A stretch of 11,469 nucleotides of DNA, from assembly GCA_021777285.1 (NCBI GenBank), contig JAJYDR010000075.1, positions 1 through 11,469 of the forward strand, read 5' to 3'. Positions within the stretch are counted from its first letter, which is position 1, and each line of letters opens with the position of its first letter. The notes below the pieces were generated by a model. The model did not search any database. It saw only the letters and a list, made by a program, of their open reading frames with translations, and was not told where the DNA came from. A program made the position numbers and the translations under genes. Shown piece by piece: positions 1 to 6,343 of the stretch. The stretch comes from Actinomycetes bacterium (lineage in GTDB: Bacteria; Actinomycetota; Acidimicrobiia; Acidimicrobiales; RAAP-2).

Positions 1-1
1 C

Positions 2-1315
2 AGCTACGTGTTCAGCGCCCTCTACCAGACGGGCAGCGGGGCGGGCGACCTCTCGGGCAACGTGACCGAGGTGTCCTCCACCCAGGAGACGACCAACGAG
101 TCCTTCACGGTGGGCCCGCAGACTCCGACGATTGCGACCACGGTCAACTCGGGTGGACAATTGGTGAACGGCGTGATGTCCGGCGGTACGGCTGTGACTG
201 GTCCGCTTACGGCGCCGGCATCGGTCTACGACACGGCGACGGTAACCGGCATCGCGGGCCTGCCCGCACCGACCGGATTTGTCGACTTTGCCCTCTTCCA
301 GGGCGGGTGCTCGGACGGAGGCGTAATCCAGCCCGAAGTGGCTCCGATTTGGTTCGGCTCAGGTATTTATTCCAACGGTGTGTGGGTGAGTCCGCAGGTG
401 ACGCCGGCATTGGCCGCGGGTAACTACTACTTCGCGAGCTACTACTACGGCGACAGCAACTACGTCGGCCTGGCCGGCCCGTGCGAACCGTTTACTGTCG
501 TGACTCTTCCGCCGCCACCACCGACAACACCGAGCGCCTCGATTTCAACGACTCCCAACCCGTCGGGCCAGTCGGCTACTGACACCGCCACCGTGACGGG
601 CAGTGGTTCGACGCCCACCGGAACGGTGACCTTCACGCTCTACACCTCGGGTGGCACCGCGGTCGGCAACGCGGACACCGAGACGTTGACGAACGGGACT
701 GCGACGTCGGCGGCGTTCACCAATCTGCCACCCGGCAACTACTACTTCGTAGCTGTCTACAACGGTAGTTCGCCGTATGGATCCGTGACCGGTTCACCCG
801 AGCCGTTCGTGATCGCGCCTCTCACGCCCACTGTGACCACGACGCCGAGCGTGACGGGCTCGTCGGCGAGCGACTCGGTCACCGTGAGCGGAGTGACGGG
901 ACAGCCCATCCCGGGCGGAGTCGTGACCTTCACGCTCTACGACTCCAACGGCAACGTGGTGGGAACGCCGGACGCGAACGTCGCGTTGGTGAACGGTCAG
1001 GCCACCTCGACGACGTATACGGGGCTGGCTAGTGGCAACTACTACTTCGTGGCTACTTACACCAGCACCGACGGGATCTACTCGTCCTCGGTGGGAGCGC
1101 ACGAGCCGCTGTCGGTGACAACGGTGAGCCCAACGAAGCCCACGAAGCCCACGAAGACTCCGCCGTACAAGATTCCGTCGAAGGCCCCGACCACGGGACT
1201 GGGTGGAAGTGCTCGCTCGGGTCAAAGCGGTCTCGTCGAATCTCTGAGCGCGCTGTTCGTTCTCATGGGCCTGTTTGGTCTCGTGATGACCGAGCGTCGT
1301 CGGCGCCGGGCATAG
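2..1315 (+). CDS. Sortase-anchored surface protein with Ig-like repeats (5' partial)
   Basis: This is the C-terminal part of an exported, wall-anchored protein. The frame is open to the left edge; the GTG at 8 is an internal codon more likely than a true start, so the signal peptide lies outside the window. Numbered from that GTG, three beta-rich Ig-like repeats (bacterial Big_3-type) occupy about 39-165, 173-269 and 272-372. Each carries a GNYYF motif before its last strand, and the second and third share a VTFTLY strand. A Lys/Pro/Thr stalk (374-392) leads to APTTGLGG (393-400), a hydrophobic helix (409-428) and ERRRRRA, which is the layout of a cell-wall sorting signal although Leu is absent before Pro. 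The sortase gene starts 26 nt downstream, so the two are probably co-transcribed and this protein is the likely substrate. Its function beyond adhesion or structure is unknown. Confidence 0.85.
   Translation, partial: SYVFSALYQTGSGAGDLSGNVTEVSSTQETTNESFTVGPQTPTIATTVNSGGQLVNGVMSGGTAVTGPLTAPASVYDTATVTGIAGLPAPTGFVDFALFQGGCSDGGVIQPEVAPIWFGSGIYSNGVWVSPQVTPALAAGNYYFASYYYGDSNYVGLAGPCEPFTVVTLPPPPPTTPSASISTTPNPSGQSATDTATVTGSGSTPTGTVTFTLYTSGGTAVGNADTETLTNGTATSAAFTNLPPGNYYFVAVYNGSSPYGSVTGSPEPFVIAPLTPTVTTTPSVTGSSASDSVTVSGVTGQPIPGGVVTFTLYDSNGNVVGTPDANVALVNGQATSTTYTGLASGNYYFVATYTSTDGIYSSSVGAHEPLSVTTVSPTKPTKPTKTPPYKIPSKAPTTGLGGSARSGQSGLVESLSALFVLMGLFGLVMTERRRRRA
1133..1156 (+). repeat. 9-bp tandem repeat coding a KPT stalk
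   Basis: The unit acgaagccc occurs twice in full and a third time in part, encoding Thr-Lys-Pro repeats. It lies in the stalk between the last Ig-like repeat and the sorting signal, so copy-number change would alter stalk length without shifting the frame. Confidence 0.7.
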
Positions 1316-1341
1316 GAGTGCGTCGCTAAGGCGAGCTTCTC

Positions 1342-2163
1342 ATGACCAGCATCGAGTCGGCCTCTAAGGGGCGGCCCACCACCAGGTTCTGGTGGTGGGC
1401 CGTCTCGATTCTTCTGATCGTTATCGGCGTCCTCGGATTCATCTACGGAACCCGGACACCGGCCAGCGGACCCAACATCCCCCAGCCTTTGGGAAAGACC
1501 CAGTTGAGTCCCTCAGAGTACGGGTCGATGACGGGCCAAACGAGCACCACGTCGACGTCGGCGGCACCCTCTAGCGTTCAGTCGGGAGCCATTCCGGTCT
1601 CACTTGCCGCGTGGCCGGTGTCGACGTCGTCGGGAAGTGATGTCGACACCATGCGCGACGCAGCGACGACGTCGCGGCCCAAGGTGCCGGCATTCATCGC
1701 GCGCTCGCGTCCCATCCACATCACGGTCCCCCAGATCGGCGTGTCGGCCAGTGTCGGCGTGCTGGGACTGAACAAGGACAACACCGTTCAGGTGCCCACC
1801 AACTTCGCCCAGCCCGGCTGGTACAAGTTCGGGCCGGCGCCGGGACAGCGGGGCTCGGCGGTGATTCTCGGTCACGTGGACAACTACAAGGGACCCGCGG
1901 TCTTCTTCTACGTGAATCGACTGCGCCTCGGCAGCCCGGTCATCGTGAAGCTGGCCGACGGCTACACGGTGCGCTTCAAGGTGATCGGCGTTCGCGAATA
2001 CTCGAAGGGCCACTTCCCGGCCAAGGTGGTCTACGGGATGCGCCCCTACGCGGCCCTTCAGCTGGTGACCTGTGGCGGCGTGTTCGACCACGCGACGGGT
2101 CACTACGAGTCCAACATCGTGGCGTTCACGGTCATGACCGGCTGGACGCGGCCCCGCAAGTAG
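1342..2163 (+). CDS. Class F sortase (intact copy)
   Basis: This is a membrane-bound cysteine transpeptidase that cleaves a C-terminal sorting signal and joins the protein to the cell wall. The 273-residue product has a cytoplasmic N-terminus, one membrane helix (about 18-36), a Ser/Thr-rich linker (about 50-115) and a sortase beta-barrel (about 122-266). The catalytic His is H178 in GHVD and the catalytic Cys is C244 in LVTCGG. PGWYKFGPAPGQRGSAVILG and GPAVFF are typical of class F. Where class F members usually have Arg after GHY, this protein has Glu (E256, GHYESN). The ATG is chosen because aaggcgag (1328-1335) lies 6 nt upstream. It sits between two proteins with matching sorting signals, which are its likely substrates. 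A strong hairpin lies within its first 60 coding bases. Confidence 0.92.
   Translation: MTSIESASKGRPTTRFWWWAVSILLIVIGVLGFIYGTRTPASGPNIPQPLGKTQLSPSEYGSMTGQTSTTSTSAAPSSVQSGAIPVSLAAWPVSTSSGSDVDTMRDAATTSRPKVPAFIARSRPIHITVPQIGVSASVGVLGLNKDNTVQVPTNFAQPGWYKFGPAPGQRGSAVILGHVDNYKGPAVFFYVNRLRLGSPVIVKLADGYTVRFKVIGVREYSKGHFPAKVVYGMRPYAALQLVTCGGVFDHATGHYESNIVAFTVMTGWTRPRK
1372..1402 (+). promoter_or_regulatory. Perfect 13-bp intragenic hairpin at the start of the sortase gene
   Basis: Bases 1372-1384 (cggcccaccacca) are the exact reverse complement of 1390-1402, with a 5-nt loop (ggttc). The structure begins 30 nt after the ATG and covers the codons for GRPTTRFWWWA at the edge of the membrane helix. No T-run follows, so it is not a standard intrinsic terminator. 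A role in slowing translation or tuning mRNA stability is inference. Confidence 0.6.
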
Positions 2164-2266
2164 TCCTCGGGCGCGTCCGATCCCGATGCAGACCGGAATC
2201 GATCCGGCGACCAGTCTTCATAGGCGCCGCTGATGGCGACTAGATTTACAACTAATCCACTAGGAA

Positions 2267-2296
2267 TTGACAACTACTTCACAACGGGCGGACACT
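2267..2296 (+). promoter_or_regulatory. Candidate promoter of the DUF11-repeat gene
   Basis: A perfect TTGACA (2267-2272) is followed after 18 nt by GACACT (2291-2296), a weak -10 match. Transcription would start near 2303, leaving a short leader that contains the ribosome site aaggag at 2315-2320. The surrounding intergenic DNA (about 2240-2285) is noticeably AT-richer than the genes. Confidence 0.35.
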
Positions 2297-2326
2297 GGAA
2301 GTGTCGCAAGAGTGAAGGAGTTCACG

Positions 2327-5300
2327 ATGTTGAGATTCCTCGAAAGCGGCGCCGCGATTCTGCGCCCTACACAATCAAAGAAGGTAGGAGAGGCTCACCG
2401 GGGGTGGCGCCGGGCTGCGGTCATCGGCCTCGTTACGTTGCTCGCGAGCGTGGCGCCCCTTTCGAACGCCGCGGCGTCGTCGGTGAACGTGGACTTCGCC
2501 CAGTGCGCCAACGGGTCGCCGATGGCGAGCGGCTGTAGTTGGATCAACGGCGATCTCAATGGTCAGAACTCGACGTACTACGAGGGCGACGCCACCACCC
2601 AGGTGGTGGGGCTCTCCGGCCTCGCGGCCGGGACGTACACGCTCAATCTGTCCTACGCCTCAACGGTGAAGAGCCAGCACGCCTACGACTTCCTGACCAA
2701 CTACAACGAGTCCAACACCTTCTTGTCGACCCCCCAGGACGCCTGCGCTATGGCGGCCAAGGCCGCGGACGTGACGGCCTGCCAGGCGAGCGCGGTCTCG
2801 GTCACCTCGACGCCGATCGTGCAGAATACGAGCATCGCTCCCACGGTGGGCAGCCTGTCCGCCTATTCGAGCGCTTCATATCAGATGATCGGAGGCTTCC
2901 TCGTCTCGGCGACGGCACCCACTGTCGCGAGTGTCAGCAATGGCACGGATTCGACAGTGTCGGTGACCTTCGTGGTGGGCGGCAACGGGGCGCAGGAGAC
3001 GACGGGGATCACGAGCGATAGTGGCTCCTCCACGACGTACAGCACGTATCTCACCTTCGCCGCGCACGTCGCGAGCGAGGTCCAGTGGGGTCCCGGCACC
3101 GGCGCGGGTAGCATCAGCGGCTCGCCCTATCACGTCGTGCTGGGTGACCTCGTCTTCGGCGGAGCACCGGTCTCCCTGGGCAGCCAGGACAACCAGATGA
3201 AGAGCAACGTGGGTGGCTCCGCGTCGATCTCCCTCGCGAAGTCTGCGAATCCCGCGACTTACAGTGCCGCCGGCCAGACGATCACCTACACCTACGTGAT
3301 CACCAACACCAGCTCGACCGCCCTCGCCTCCACGCAGTACTCGCTGAGCGACAGCCTGATCGATGGCGCCCAGCGCACGGCCTGCGGCTCGCCCACGGCC
3401 CTCAGCGCGGGCGCGAGCGTGACGTGCACACGGACCTACTCGATCACCACCGCGGACATGGGCCAGCCCAGCGTGACCAACACGGCGCTGGCCTTCGGTG
3501 GGGGCCTGACCACCAACGCCGACCAGGCGACCGTCTATCGGGCGGTCAACGCCCCGTCCCTGTCGGTGACCAAGCAGGCCTCCGAGTCGACCTACGTCCT
3601 CGGTGACTCAATCACCTACACCTACGTCATCACGAACGACGGCGACGTGACCCTGACGGGAGTCTCGCTGAGTGACAGCGCGCTGAATGCGGTCACCAAC
3701 TGCAGCCTCAACGCCGGGGACAGTTCGACGACGACCGACACCCTCAACCCTGGCGACGCCGAGACCTGCACGGCGAGTCACACCGTGACCGCGACTGACG
3801 TCACCAGCGGCTCGATCGTTAACACGGCCACGGCGACGGGCTACGTCGGTGAACAGCCATACACGGATCAGGCGACCGTCACGGTGAACGCCGCGGGCGC
3901 GTCGATCGCCGTCTCGAAGTCGGCGAACGCGTTCTCGTACAGCGCGGGCCAGACGATCACCTACACCTACGTCGTCACCAACACGGGCGCGGTGACTCTG
4001 ACGAATGTCGCGCTGACGGACGACCAGCTGGGTGCACAGAGCACCTGCGGTTCGACGAGTCTCGTGGCGGGTGGTTCGACGACGTGCACGGCGACCTATA
4101 CGACTCAACAGTCCGACGTGACTAATGGATCGCTGACCAACATCGCCACGGCCACCGGGTGGTACAACGGCGTGAAGTACAGCGCGACGGACACGGTGAC
4201 CCTGACCGCCTTCTCCGGTGACAGACCCTCTATCAGCCTGACCAAAGTTGCCCAGGTGACACCCGTGGGCGGTGGCGCGTTCGTGAGCGTTTACAGCAAG
4301 GTGGGTGACGTGGTCACTTACACCTACGTCGTGATCAACACCGGGAACGTCGCGCTGAGTGGCGTCGCGCTGGGTGACGACAAGCTCGGTGCCATCACGA
4401 GCTGCACGTTGGGAAGCGGCGACGCGTCGACCAGCCTGGGCACACTGGCGCCCGGCGACACCGAGAGCTGCACTGCGACCTACACCGCGACCCAGGCGGA
4501 CCTCGACAACGGCTCGATCGCCAACACGGCCACCGTGACGGGTTCCCACGGGGGAACGGCGGTGAATGACATCGCGTCGGCGACCGTGGACGCCAACCAG
4601 AGCGCGGGCATCGCGCTCGCCAAGACTGCGAGTCCCAGCGTCTACACAGGGCCCAGCCAGACGGTCACCTACACCTACACGGTCACCAACACCGGCAACG
4701 TCACCCTGAGCGGCGTCACGCTGAGCGACAACAAGCTCGGTTTGATCAGTTGCCCGTCGGCGACCCTCGCGCCCCAGGGCGCCGAGACCTGCACCGGGTC
4801 CTACGTCACCAGCGCCGCTGATGTCAGCGCCGGTTCGGTGACGAACCTGGCCACTGCGACGGGCTACGTCGGCGAGGTGGCGAAGAGAGCGACCGCGACG
4901 ACGACGGTGATGTACCAGAGCATGCCGAACTACGTGTCGGGAATCGGGCTTTCCAAGACCGCGTCGCCCACCACCTACGCGGCGTCCGGTGACGTGATCA
5001 CCTACACCTACACGGTCACCAACACCGGCAACGTGGCCCTCGCCTCGACCCAGTACAACGTGACGGACAACAAGTTAGGCACCTTTACCTGCGGATCGCC
5101 CACATCACTGGCGGTCGGGGCCAGCCTCACCTGCTCGACCACCTACGTGATCACGGCCGCGGACGTCACTACGGGCAGCGTGACGAACTCGGCCACCGCG
5201 TCGGGAGGTGGACTCACGTCGAGCCCGGACTCGGTGACTGTGAGCTGGGTGGGTGAGGTCACGACGTCCATCCACGTCAACCCCGTCACCACCATCCCGA

Positions 5301-5431
5301 ACAACGGCCCCGCCACCGGCGTCGGTGGTGCGTCCCACTCACGCGGGGGCGTGATCATGGGAGCCAGCGCGCTCGCGCTGCTCTTGGGACTGGCCCTCGC
5401 GGGCATGCTGCTGCGACGTCGGCGGGTGTAG
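2327..5431 (+). CDS. Large sortase-anchored surface protein with six DUF11-like repeats
   Basis: A 1034-residue exported protein. The ATG at 2327 is chosen because aaggag (2315-2320) precedes it by 6 nt; an in-frame TTG at 2267 overlaps the -35 candidate. The signal peptide has a long charged N-region, then a hydrophobic core (about 31-44) and a likely cut after NAAA (about 50). An N-terminal beta domain (about 51-290) begins NVDFAQCANGSP, with WINGDLNG and YYEGD motifs seen in other actinobacterial DUF11 proteins. Six repeats of 100-119 residues follow. The C-terminus carries GPATGVGG (994-1001), a membrane helix (about 1008-1028) and RRRRV, a sorting signal matching that of the upstream surface protein. 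It is probably an extended wall-attached stalk or adhesin. Its binding partner cannot be read from the sequence. Confidence 0.9.
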   Translation: MLRFLESGAAILRPTQSKKVGEAHRGWRRAAVIGLVTLLASVAPLSNAAASSVNVDFAQCANGSPMASGCSWINGDLNGQNSTYYEGDATTQVVGLSGLAAGTYTLNLSYASTVKSQHAYDFLTNYNESNTFLSTPQDACAMAAKAADVTACQASAVSVTSTPIVQNTSIAPTVGSLSAYSSASYQMIGGFLVSATAPTVASVSNGTDSTVSVTFVVGGNGAQETTGITSDSGSSTTYSTYLTFAAHVASEVQWGPGTGAGSISGSPYHVVLGDLVFGGAPVSLGSQDNQMKSNVGGSASISLAKSANPATYSAAGQTITYTYVITNTSSTALASTQYSLSDSLIDGAQRTACGSPTALSAGASVTCTRTYSITTADMGQPSVTNTALAFGGGLTTNADQATVYRAVNAPSLSVTKQASESTYVLGDSITYTYVITNDGDVTLTGVSLSDSALNAVTNCSLNAGDSSTTTDTLNPGDAETCTASHTVTATDVTSGSIVNTATATGYVGEQPYTDQATVTVNAAGASIAVSKSANAFSYSAGQTITYTYVVTNTGAVTLTNVALTDDQLGAQSTCGSTSLVAGGSTTCTATYTTQQSDVTNGSLTNIATATGWYNGVKYSATDTVTLTAFSGDRPSISLTKVAQVTPVGGGAFVSVYSKVGDVVTYTYVVINTGNVALSGVALGDDKLGAITSCTLGSGDASTSLGTLAPGDTESCTATYTATQADLDNGSIANTATVTGSHGGTAVNDIASATVDANQSAGIALAKTASPSVYTGPSQTVTYTYTVTNTGNVTLSGVTLSDNKLGLISCPSATLAPQGAETCTGSYVTSAADVSAGSVTNLATATGYVGEVAKRATATTTVMYQSMPNYVSGIGLSKTASPTTYAASGDVITYTYTVTNTGNVALASTQYNVTDNKLGTFTCGSPTSLAVGASLTCSTTYVITAADVTTGSVTNSATASGGGLTSSPDSVTVSWVGEVTTSIHVNPVTTIPNNGPATGVGGASHSRGGVIMGASALALLLGLALAGMLLRRRRV
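3224..5245 (+). repeat. Six tandem DUF11/DUF7507-like repeats
   Basis: Repeats begin at residues 300, 411, 526, 635, 761 and 872. Each opens with a [S/G]-I-x-[L/V]-[S/T/A]-K type strand, continues with [I/V]-T-Y-T-Y-[V/T]-[I/V]-x-N and ends with a GS[I/V/L]xNxATA-like segment. The first and sixth share the variant LASTQY and GGGLT, so the outer repeats resemble each other more than the inner four. Each repeat has exactly two Cys at equivalent places. Near-identical DNA such as tcacctacacctacg recurs, which could support recombination between repeats. Confidence 0.85.
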
Positions 5432-5480
5432 TCAACGGCCTCTTCGACGTGCGGAGCGTCCGTGACTAGGCCCGTGAGAT

Positions 5481-5516
5481 CATCCCCCGAGTTCGCCTCG
5501 GGGGATGCTTGCGTTT
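5481..5516 (+). terminator. Hairpin terminator after the DUF11-repeat gene
   Basis: Bases 5481-5491 (catcccccgag) pair perfectly with 5497-5507 around a 5-nt loop (ttcgc). The hairpin begins 50 nt after the stop codon and is followed by a modest T-rich stretch (gcgtttctcc). Its right arm contains the ATG at 5505 that opens the homologous frame of the broken sortase, so it may also mask that start. Confidence 0.6.
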
Positions 5517-6219
5517 CTCCTCGTGGTGGGCGGGTCGGTCGGCTTCGGGGCCGGAACCCGCGAGTCGCCCCGCGGGCCGAGCCTCGTGGCACTGCTGGGC
5601 GTGACCGAACTAGCGCCGGACACCGATGCGATCGACCCGTCCTCGACTCCAAGCTCACCTGCTCGCATGGAATCTTCGTGGTTCCGAGCGCCGGCAGGGC
5701 CCTCAACGAGCACCTCGTCGGAACCGATCGTGGTGCGCTCTGAGCGACTATCCAACGCGATCACGGCCAGTCCGCTTAGAGATCGTCAGCCTCGGGATCT
5801 CAGTGGGGTTGAGTTCTCCCGGTCTCAACGCCGACGGCTCGGCGCAGGTGCCGAGCGCTGCTGACGTGCCGAGATGGTTCCGCGACGGGCCGACGCCGGG
5901 CGAACGGGGATCGGCCCTGATCCTGAGCCACGTCGATTCAAGGTCTGGACCCGCCGTCTTCTATCGCTTGGGAGAACTCCGCCCGGGCGAGCACGTCGTG
6001 GTGGGTCTGGCCGACGGCGTGAACGTCGAATTCACGGTGATCGGGCTGCGTACATACGCCAAGAGCGACTTTCCTAGCTGCGACGTCTACGGAAGCCACC
6101 CATACGCCGCGCTGCAACTCATCACCCGTGGAGGGGCCTTTGACGTCGTGAGCGGTCACTACCTCTCCAACCTGGTCGTCGACAGCGTGATGACCCACTG
6201 GAGTCTTCCTCGTCCGTAG
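5505..6219 (+). pseudogene. Degenerate class F sortase (frameshift and catalytic Cys to Arg)
   Basis: This is a second sortase, clearly related to the intact copy. The membrane helix (LAFLLVVGGSVGFGAGTR) and linker are in the frame starting at 5505. From about 5758 to 6219 the frame shifted by one carries the catalytic barrel: RSRPVRLEI, then GSALILSHVDSRSGPAVFY, then SHPYAALQLITRGG and GHYLSNLVV. The break falls roughly at 5745-5760. The catalytic His remains (codon 5929-5931). The catalytic Cys codon is CGT, Arg (6127-6129), against TGT in the intact copy, a single transition. About 20 N-terminal residues before the helix are also missing. Two independent lesions argue against a sequencing error and against programmed frameshifting. 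Conservation elsewhere suggests recent decay. It follows its presumed substrate gene just as the intact sortase follows its own. Confidence 0.85.
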
Positions 6220-6232
6220 CCTCAGTGTGGCC

Positions 6233-6256
6233 GACCGATCGGTCAGTGGTCACCAC
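6233..6256. promoter_or_regulatory. Two adjacent palindromes downstream of the broken sortase
   Basis: gaccgatcggtc (6233-6244) is a perfect 12-bp palindrome with no spacer. gtggtcaccac (6246-6256) has 5-bp arms around one base. Spacer-free symmetry suits a dimeric regulator, such as a TetR-type protein, better than an RNA hairpin. Both flanking genes end here, so the target is unclear. Confidence 0.3.
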
Positions 6257-6289
6257 CCGCGTTCCTCGTTGATGAAGTCGCCGCGCAGC

Positions 6290-6334
6290 GTGAAAACACG
6301 TCTGTGCCCCGAGCCCATTGGCACGGGGCACAGA
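6290..6334 (-). terminator. Intrinsic terminator of the S53 peptidase gene
   Basis: Bases 6301-6311 (tctgtgccccg) pair perfectly with 6324-6334, and a 3-bp inner stem (6313-6315 with 6320-6322) extends the hairpin. Read on the minus strand, the stem is followed by cgtgttttca, a short U-tract. It lies 9 nt beyond the peptidase stop codon. Confidence 0.8.
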
Positions 6335-6343
6335 GGGTGGTGA

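Noticed and set aside
2193..2207. Small inverted repeat ccgga/tccgg after the intact sortase
   Set aside because: Only five base pairs and no T-run follow, so it is too weak to call a terminator.
3608..4549. Long minus-strand open frame (313 codons) opposite the DUF11 repeats
   Set aside because: It is an antisense shadow of a repetitive GC-rich gene. It is Arg/Gly/Val-rich with periodic repeats mirroring the sense repeats and shows no domain.
3280..5010. Recurring tcacctacacctacg blocks considered as a CRISPR-like array
   Set aside because: They fall in frame within protein repeats at 300-360 nt spacing and encode the conserved TYTY strand.
5462..5743. Frame starting at GTG 5462 as the N-terminus of the second sortase
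   Set aside because: The first residues loosely recall the start of the intact copy, but similarity is too weak to claim another frameshift, and the rest of the frame is unrelated.
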